Source of the DNA: Candidatus Pelagibacter sp.
GTDB taxonomy: Bacteria > Pseudomonadota > Alphaproteobacteria > Pelagibacterales > Pelagibacteraceae
Assembly: GCA_016777545.1 (NCBI GenBank)
Contig: JADHRH010000034.1
Span: forward strand, 1 to 8,823
Length of the DNA: 8,823 nucleotides
Direction of reading: 5' to 3'
A program made the translations under genes and the position numbers. Positions 5,899 through 8,823 of the stretch are shown one piece after another. The first letter of the stretch is position 1. Each line of letters opens with the position of its first letter. The notes under the pieces are model-generated. The model was not told the DNA's origin and searched no databases. It saw only the letters and a list, made by a program, of their open reading frames with translations.

Positions 5899-6521
5899 GG
5901 CTTTGGTATTATTGAGCCATTTTTTAATAAATCATATCCTTTTATAACAGCCTCTCTTTTTGAAATATCCAAATACCATCTTGTCAGGCTTTTATAATTA
6001 TTAAGTCCAATATCATGCCATTCATGTCTTGCTATCCAGGGCCAAGTTGCAATATCAGCAATGGTATATTCATTTCCAGCTAAGTATTTTGATGAAGATA
6101 ATCTTTCATCTAGCTCACCATAAATTCTTTTAGCGATTTTAAAATATCTTTCTTCTCCAAATTCACTTTTTCCAGGATTATAATGATGAAACTGATGATG
6201 TTGACCAATCATTGGTCCAATAATTCCCATCTGCGCCATCAACCATTGATTAATAATATAGCGATCTTTTAGATCATAAAACTTGTTATATTTTTCACCC
6301 AAATAAATAAGAATTGCCCCAGACTCAAATAAAGATTGTCCATTTTCATGATCAATGATTACTGGAATTTTTCCAAAAGGACTTATTTTTATGAAATCTT
6401 TTTTTAATTGCTCACCTTTAGATAAATCAATTTTAGTAACTTTAAAATCACAGCCTAACTCTTCTAACATTATTGTGATTTTTTTTCCATTTGGAGTGTC
6501 GGCAGTAAAAAGCTCTATCAC
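5895..6521 (-). CDS. Nu-class (YfcG/YghU-type) glutathione S-transferase / disulfide reductase
   Basis: This 208-residue protein has an N-terminal thioredoxin-fold domain (1-85) and an all-helical C-terminal domain. The N-terminus LFTADTPNGKKITIMLEELG carries Thr9 and Asn11 in the TPNG motif, the positions that contact glutathione sulfur in E. coli YfcG. SPFGKIPVIIDHENG (47-61) includes the cis-proline, and LFESGAILIYLGEK (64-77) is the glutathione gamma-glutamyl site. IGPMIGQHHQFHHYNP and YTIADIATWPWIARHEW are C-terminal hallmarks of the same class. Characterised Nu-class enzymes reduce disulfides with two glutathiones rather than perform classic conjugation. Translation starts at a GTG whose GTGA overlaps the TGA stop of the upstream reductase gene, so the two are translationally coupled. 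Its stop overlaps that of dksA. Confidence 0.88.
   Translation of the reverse strand: MIELFTADTPNGKKITIMLEELGCDFKVTKIDLSKGEQLKKDFIKISPFGKIPVIIDHENGQSLFESGAILIYLGEKYNKFYDLKDRYIINQWLMAQMGIIGPMIGQHHQFHHYNPGKSEFGEERYFKIAKRIYGELDERLSSSKYLAGNEYTIADIATWPWIARHEWHDIGLNNYKSLTRWYLDISKREAVIKGYDLLKNGSIIPKP
5899..5925 (+). terminator. Possible intrinsic terminator of dksA, inside the 3' end of gst
   Basis: Directly after the dksA stop, GGCT (5899-5902) can pair with AGCC (5915-5918), extended by one T-G wobble. The sequence then continues ATTTTTT. The stem is short and the loop about ten bases, so termination may be weak. The whole element lies in the last codons of the gst gene on the other strand, so it would be a dual-use sequence. 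Confidence 0.35.
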
Positions 6522-7534
6522 TCTTTAATACCCAGTCTACTTTTTACTGTTTTGGAAGAAGTCGTAAATTCAAATCTGTATTTTTCATCTGGTTTTGCAT
6601 ACTTAAAACAGCCTCTAGCAGCTAATGCCCCTTCATGAAAACCTGAAAGAATTAGTTTTAGTTTTCCAGGATAGGAACAGATGTCTCCAATTGCAAAAAT
6701 GCCTTTTTTATTAGTTTCAAAATTTTCTGTGTTAACAGGAATAGTTTTTTTATCTAAATTTAATCCCCACTCAGCAATAGGTCCTAATTTCATGATCAAT
6801 CCAAAAAAACCCAAAACATAATCTGTTTTAATTTCTTTTATACTTTCATCATCATGTTTAATGTTAATACTTTCAATTTTATCATCACCTTCAACTGAGT
6901 CTAGTTGGTACTTAGTATAAATCTCTATTTTACCTTCTTCTTTCAATTGATTAACTTTATCAATACTTGCTTGCATTCCTCTAAAATCATCTCTTCGGTG
7001 AACTAATATTACCTTTGAGGTATTTGATAATTCAATTGCCCAATCTAATGCTGAATCTCCTCCACCAAAAATAGTAACAGTTTTATTTTTAAAAATTTTT
7101 TTATCTTTTACTGAATATAATATTTGTTTACCTTCGTATTTTTCTATTTCTTTTGTTGAAAATTTTCTTGGCTCAAATGAACCTACTCCAGCTGCAATAA
7201 TTATGCTTGAAGCTTCAAATTGAGTTCCTTTATTTGTTTTTATTAACCATTTTTTTTCATCTTGCTTAATTTCTTCTACTCTTTCATTTAAATGAAAATT
7301 TGTTTTAAATGTTTTTATTTGTTCAAGTAAATTATTAGTTAATTCTTCCCCAGTACATTCTGGAACAGCTGGGATGTCATATATAGGTTTGTCTGGATAG
7401 AGCTCAATACATTGTCCACCAATTTTATCTAAATTATCTACTACTTCACAAGTTAATCCAATTATTCCCAGTTGATGAACACAAAACAAACCAACTGGTC
7501 CAGCACCAATTATCAATGTATCTGTTTTAATCAT
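6518..7534 (-). CDS. Ferredoxin-NADP+ reductase, thioredoxin-reductase-like (type 2)
   Basis: This 338-residue flavoprotein transfers electrons between NADPH and ferredoxin. It has an N-terminal FAD-binding GAGPVG (10-15), GGQCIELYPDKPIYDIP (39-55), the NADP-binding IFGGGDSALDWA (155-166) with the HRR phosphate-binding segment at 179-181, and the second FAD contact AIGDICSYPGKLKLILSGFHEGALAA (281-306). The redox CxxC of true thioredoxin reductase is absent: the residues between the halves contain no paired cysteines. A C-terminal extension (FEFTTSSKTVKSRLG) caps the flavin as in YumC-type ferredoxin reductases. Old annotations often call such proteins thioredoxin reductase. Its ATG follows the ferredoxin TAA with no intervening base, and its end overlaps gst by 4 bases. 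The adjoining ferredoxin is the obvious partner. Confidence 0.93.
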   Translation of the reverse strand: MIKTDTLIIGAGPVGLFCVHQLGIIGLTCEVVDNLDKIGGQCIELYPDKPIYDIPAVPECTGEELTNNLLEQIKTFKTNFHLNERVEEIKQDEKKWLIKTNKGTQFEASSIIIAAGVGSFEPRKFSTKEIEKYEGKQILYSVKDKKIFKNKTVTIFGGGDSALDWAIELSNTSKVILVHRRDDFRGMQASIDKVNQLKEEGKIEIYTKYQLDSVEGDDKIESINIKHDDESIKEIKTDYVLGFFGLIMKLGPIAEWGLNLDKKTIPVNTENFETNKKGIFAIGDICSYPGKLKLILSGFHEGALAARGCFKYAKPDEKYRFEFTTSSKTVKSRLGIKE

Positions 7535-7855
7535 TTAACCTTGCTTTGATGGAATGCTTACTATTAAGCCATCTAATTCATCTGAAACTATTAACTGGCA
7601 GCTTAATCTGCTATTTTTTTTTGGCTCAAATGCCATATCCAACATATCTTCTTCACCATCTTCTTTTTTAGGGAGTTTGTCAAACCACTCTTCATTTACA
7701 TAAACGTGACAAGTAGCACAAGCCATACCACCTCCACAATCTGCATCAATACCTTGAATATCATTCTGGACAGCGCCTTCCATAACGGTTAGCCCATTGG
7801 GCACTTCTATAATTTTGCTGTTACCATTGTTTTCTAAATAAGTAATTTTAGGCAT
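7535..7855 (-). CDS. 2Fe-2S ferredoxin, adrenodoxin type
   Basis: This 106-residue electron carrier has the ligand pattern [10 protein letters not shown] (Cys40, Cys46, Cys49) and a fourth ligand, Cys86, in RLSCQL. That is C-x5-C-x2-C-x36-C, as in the adrenodoxin / ISC-Fdx / P450-ferredoxin group. An acidic stretch ([13 protein letters not shown], 65-77) is the usual partner-docking helix. Because it is fused tightly to a ferredoxin-NADP reductase gene (TAAATG junction) and not to an isc cluster or a P450 gene, it probably serves as partner of that reductase. Terminal acceptors, such as a monooxygenase, desaturase or Fe-S assembly, are not visible here. It follows proteorhodopsin, but a hairpin terminator lies between them, with only about 19 bases from the terminator to its ATG. 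Confidence 0.93.
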   Translation of the reverse strand: MPKITYLENNGNSKIIEVPNGLTVMEGAVQNDIQGIDADCGGGMACATCHVYVNEEWFDKLPKKEDGEEDMLDMAFEPKKNSRLSCQLIVSDELDGLIVSIPSKQG

Positions 7856-7863
7856 ATATTCTA

Positions 7864-7891
7864 AATATAATTACAAAAGAAAAAAGGGCAA
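7864..7891 (-). promoter_or_regulatory. Possible promoter of the ferredoxin operon, embedded in the terminator
   Basis: Read on the minus strand, TTGCCC (7891-7886) is followed after 16 bases by TATATT (7869-7864). The -35-like element is part of the terminator stem. A start point about 7 bases further on would fall next to the ferredoxin ATG, giving a leaderless mRNA. The match is modest and AT-rich DNA yields many such pairs, so read-through from proteorhodopsin is an equally good explanation. Confidence 0.22.
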
Positions 7892-7921
7892 GTATGCAAA
7901 AACATACCTGCCCTTTTTTTT
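7875..7921 (-). terminator. Strong intrinsic terminator after proteorhodopsin
   Basis: Left arm 7880-7896 and right arm 7903-7919 pair with a single mismatch (7891/7908). The core is GGGCA against TGCCC and GTATG against CATAC, with a 6-base loop (7897-7902). On the minus strand the stem is followed by TTTTTTCTTTT, and on the plus strand by an uninterrupted T-run, so the structure could work in both directions. Only minus-strand genes flank it, so it ends the proteorhodopsin transcript. It is the clearest hairpin in the window. Confidence 0.9.
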
Positions 7922-7940
7922 AATTATTTAACGAGTAAAA

Positions 7941-8711
7941 CTACTTCTTAGCTCTACCAGGTTGTTGCATTGCTGCTGCCCAAATGATTAGACCAAAAGC
8001 GATCTTGTTCAAAAAGTCAGCTGCATTGTAAATCACGTTTAGCGCGTTAGCATCTACACCACCTGTTAGGTAACCAAATACATAACCTAATGGGTAAATA
8101 GCCCAACCAACTGTAACGATCATTCTCATAGCACCAAACGCAGTAACAAGAGCTTTGTTTCCACTTTTCGCTGCCATTTTACCTGCTTCACCTGAAAATA
8201 CTTCATATAAGATGTAGATCCATCCAGCCATACCGATAATGAAACCAAGCATAGAATTGATGTAACCTGCTTCTCCTAAGTATCCTCCAACTAGCATTAC
8301 TAAAGTACCAAGCATTAATCTCCAGAATACTCCAGAGTTTGCTTTACCTACTGCTGCAAGAACAAAATAGAATTCTAGCATCAATAGTGGAACTGTAATT
8401 AACCAGTCAATATATCTGTAAACTGTTGGTGACTCACCAGTCATGATCCATACTTCTCTCATGTACATGTAATGTATGAATGCAATACCAGTAACTAGTC
8501 CTGCAACAGTGATTGAAACTCTCCAGCCAGCTGGAACTGAACTTCTTTCTAAAAAGAAGAACACAGTTGCTGCTAAACAAGCCATTGACACAAGCCAGAA
8601 TGAAATTCCAACAAAGTCATCAGATGCTAACAACACAGTTTCGGCATTTGCTACACCTGAAGCACCCATTAGGGCAACAGCTGTAAGAGCAAACAATTTT
8701 AGTTTTTTCAT
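7941..8711 (-). CDS. Proteorhodopsin, green-type light-driven proton pump
   Basis: This 256-residue, seven-helix retinal protein pumps protons outward when illuminated. Residues 1-23 are a signal peptide ending in ANA. The helix C motif RYIDWLITVPLLMLEFYFVL (99-118) has proton acceptor Asp102, Thr106, spectral-tuning Leu110 and proton donor Glu113. His80 in FIHYMYMREVW pairs with the acceptor. The retinal lysine is Lys236 in ADFLNKIAFG. These match green proteorhodopsin Asp97, Thr101, Leu105, Glu108, His75 and Lys231 with a constant offset of 5. Glu at the donor site argues for a proton pump, and Leu at the tuning site for green absorption. The ATG has the best Shine-Dalgarno sequence in the window. 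Codons are richer in C- and G-ending forms (TAC, AAC, GAC, AAG, ATC) than in neighbours, as expected for high expression. No carotenoid or retinal genes are in view. Confidence 0.98.
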   Translation of the reverse strand: MKKLKLFALTAVALMGASGVANAETVLLASDDFVGISFWLVSMACLAATVFFFLERSSVPAGWRVSITVAGLVTGIAFIHYMYMREVWIMTGESPTVYRYIDWLITVPLLMLEFYFVLAAVGKANSGVFWRLMLGTLVMLVGGYLGEAGYINSMLGFIIGMAGWIYILYEVFSGEAGKMAAKSGNKALVTAFGAMRMIVTVGWAIYPLGYVFGYLTGGVDANALNVIYNAADFLNKIAFGLIIWAAAMQQPGRAKK

Positions 8712-8717
8712 AAAAAA

Positions 8718-8725
8718 CTCCCTCT
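8718..8725 (-). promoter_or_regulatory. Strong ribosome binding site of proteorhodopsin
   Basis: On the minus strand AGAGGGAG lies 6 bases upstream of the ATG at 8711. Most genes in this window have little or no Shine-Dalgarno sequence, so this one stands out and fixes the start codon. It also opposes any reading of the antisense frame here as a gene. Confidence 0.85.
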
Positions 8726-8743
8726 TATGTTAGTTTTTAACTT

Positions 8744-8801
8744 TAGTTTATATAAACTAGACTTAAAAAAATATTAAGTCATGTTAGTGGTTGATTATCA
8801 A
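8744..8801 (-). promoter_or_regulatory. Proteorhodopsin upstream region with three inverted repeats
   Basis: Three inverted repeats follow closely. A perfect 16-base palindrome, TAGTTTATATAAACTA, is at 8744-8759. GACTTAA (8760-8766) and TTAAGTC (8774-8780) are 7-base arms around a 7-base spacer. TTGAT-T-ATCAA is at 8791-8801. The 8-mer ATGTTAGT is also repeated directly at 8727-8734 and 8781-8788. On the minus strand TATATA inside the first palindrome, or GATAAT inside the third, could be a -10 element, but no -35 is convincing. This must contain the promoter of a highly expressed gene; which repeat is an operator is not decidable from sequence. Confidence 0.55.
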
Positions 8802-8823
8802 AATTAATTAGATTTTTGAAGAC

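Noticed and set aside
6518..7534. Thioredoxin reductase identity for the flavoprotein
   Set aside because: The protein lacks the CxxC redox pair, has the C-terminal flavin-capping extension of type 2 ferredoxin reductases and is joined to a ferredoxin gene.
8476..8733. An 85-codon plus-strand open frame opposite the proteorhodopsin start
   Set aside because: It lies almost wholly antisense to the proteorhodopsin N-terminal coding region, has low-complexity composition (Ala, Thr, Ser, Asn), no ribosome binding site and no recognisable domain. It is a frame shadow of a codon-biased gene.
8791..8801. FNR/CRP-like site (TTGAT...ATCAA)
   Set aside because: The half-sites match FNR arms, but the spacer is 1 base rather than the 4 required by the TTGAT-N4-ATCAA consensus.

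Overview
The window is a gene-dense, strongly AT-rich bacterial chromosome segment. It looks like an alphaproteobacterium of the marine SAR11 (Pelagibacter-like) type. Four things point that way: the low G+C, the very short or absent intergenic gaps, a green-type proteorhodopsin followed by ferredoxin, ferredoxin-NADP reductase and a Nu-class glutathione transferase, and an alphaproteobacterial-type DksA (two of four zinc cysteines missing, Lys-rich tail). An alphaproteobacterial-type LexA site (GAAC-N7-GAAC) in front of umuDC agrees. The assignment rests on gene content and recognised families, not on a database search.

Layout. At 1-1252 (minus) a three-gene run is transcribed leftwards: a secreted SOUL-family protein, a GFA-family zinc protein, and a P-loop kinase resembling D-glycerate 3-kinase that runs off the left edge. 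A 164-bp divergent intergenic region (1253-1416) holds an 11-bp tandem repeat, a DnaA-box-like sequence, a sigma70-type promoter and an SOS box that touches the umuD start codon. At 1417-3067 (plus) lies umuD-umuC, a complete mutagenic polymerase V pair. It converges on a two-gene membrane glycosylation unit at 3078-5275 (minus): a GT39-type multi-pass glycosyltransferase followed by a GT2 polyprenyl-phosphate-sugar synthase-like enzyme. At 5356-5898 (plus) is a dksA-like gene with a near-consensus promoter. Its stop codon shares the palindrome TTAA with the stop of the convergent gst gene.

The right third (5895-8711, all minus) is the most interesting part. Proteorhodopsin has a strong ribosome binding site, codon use that looks adapted for high expression, and a leader region full of inverted repeats. 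It is followed by a strong hairpin terminator, and about 19 bases later by ferredoxin, FAD-dependent ferredoxin-NADP reductase and YfcG-type GST. These last three are packed as TAA|ATG and GTGA junctions. This suggests a light-driven proton pump whose transcript partly reads through into a redox module, with the terminator setting the ratio. The alternative is that the redox module uses a promoter buried in the terminator and makes a leaderless mRNA.

No RNA genes, insertion sequences, CRISPR arrays or phage genes were seen. Every stretch over 300 bases is covered by a gene.
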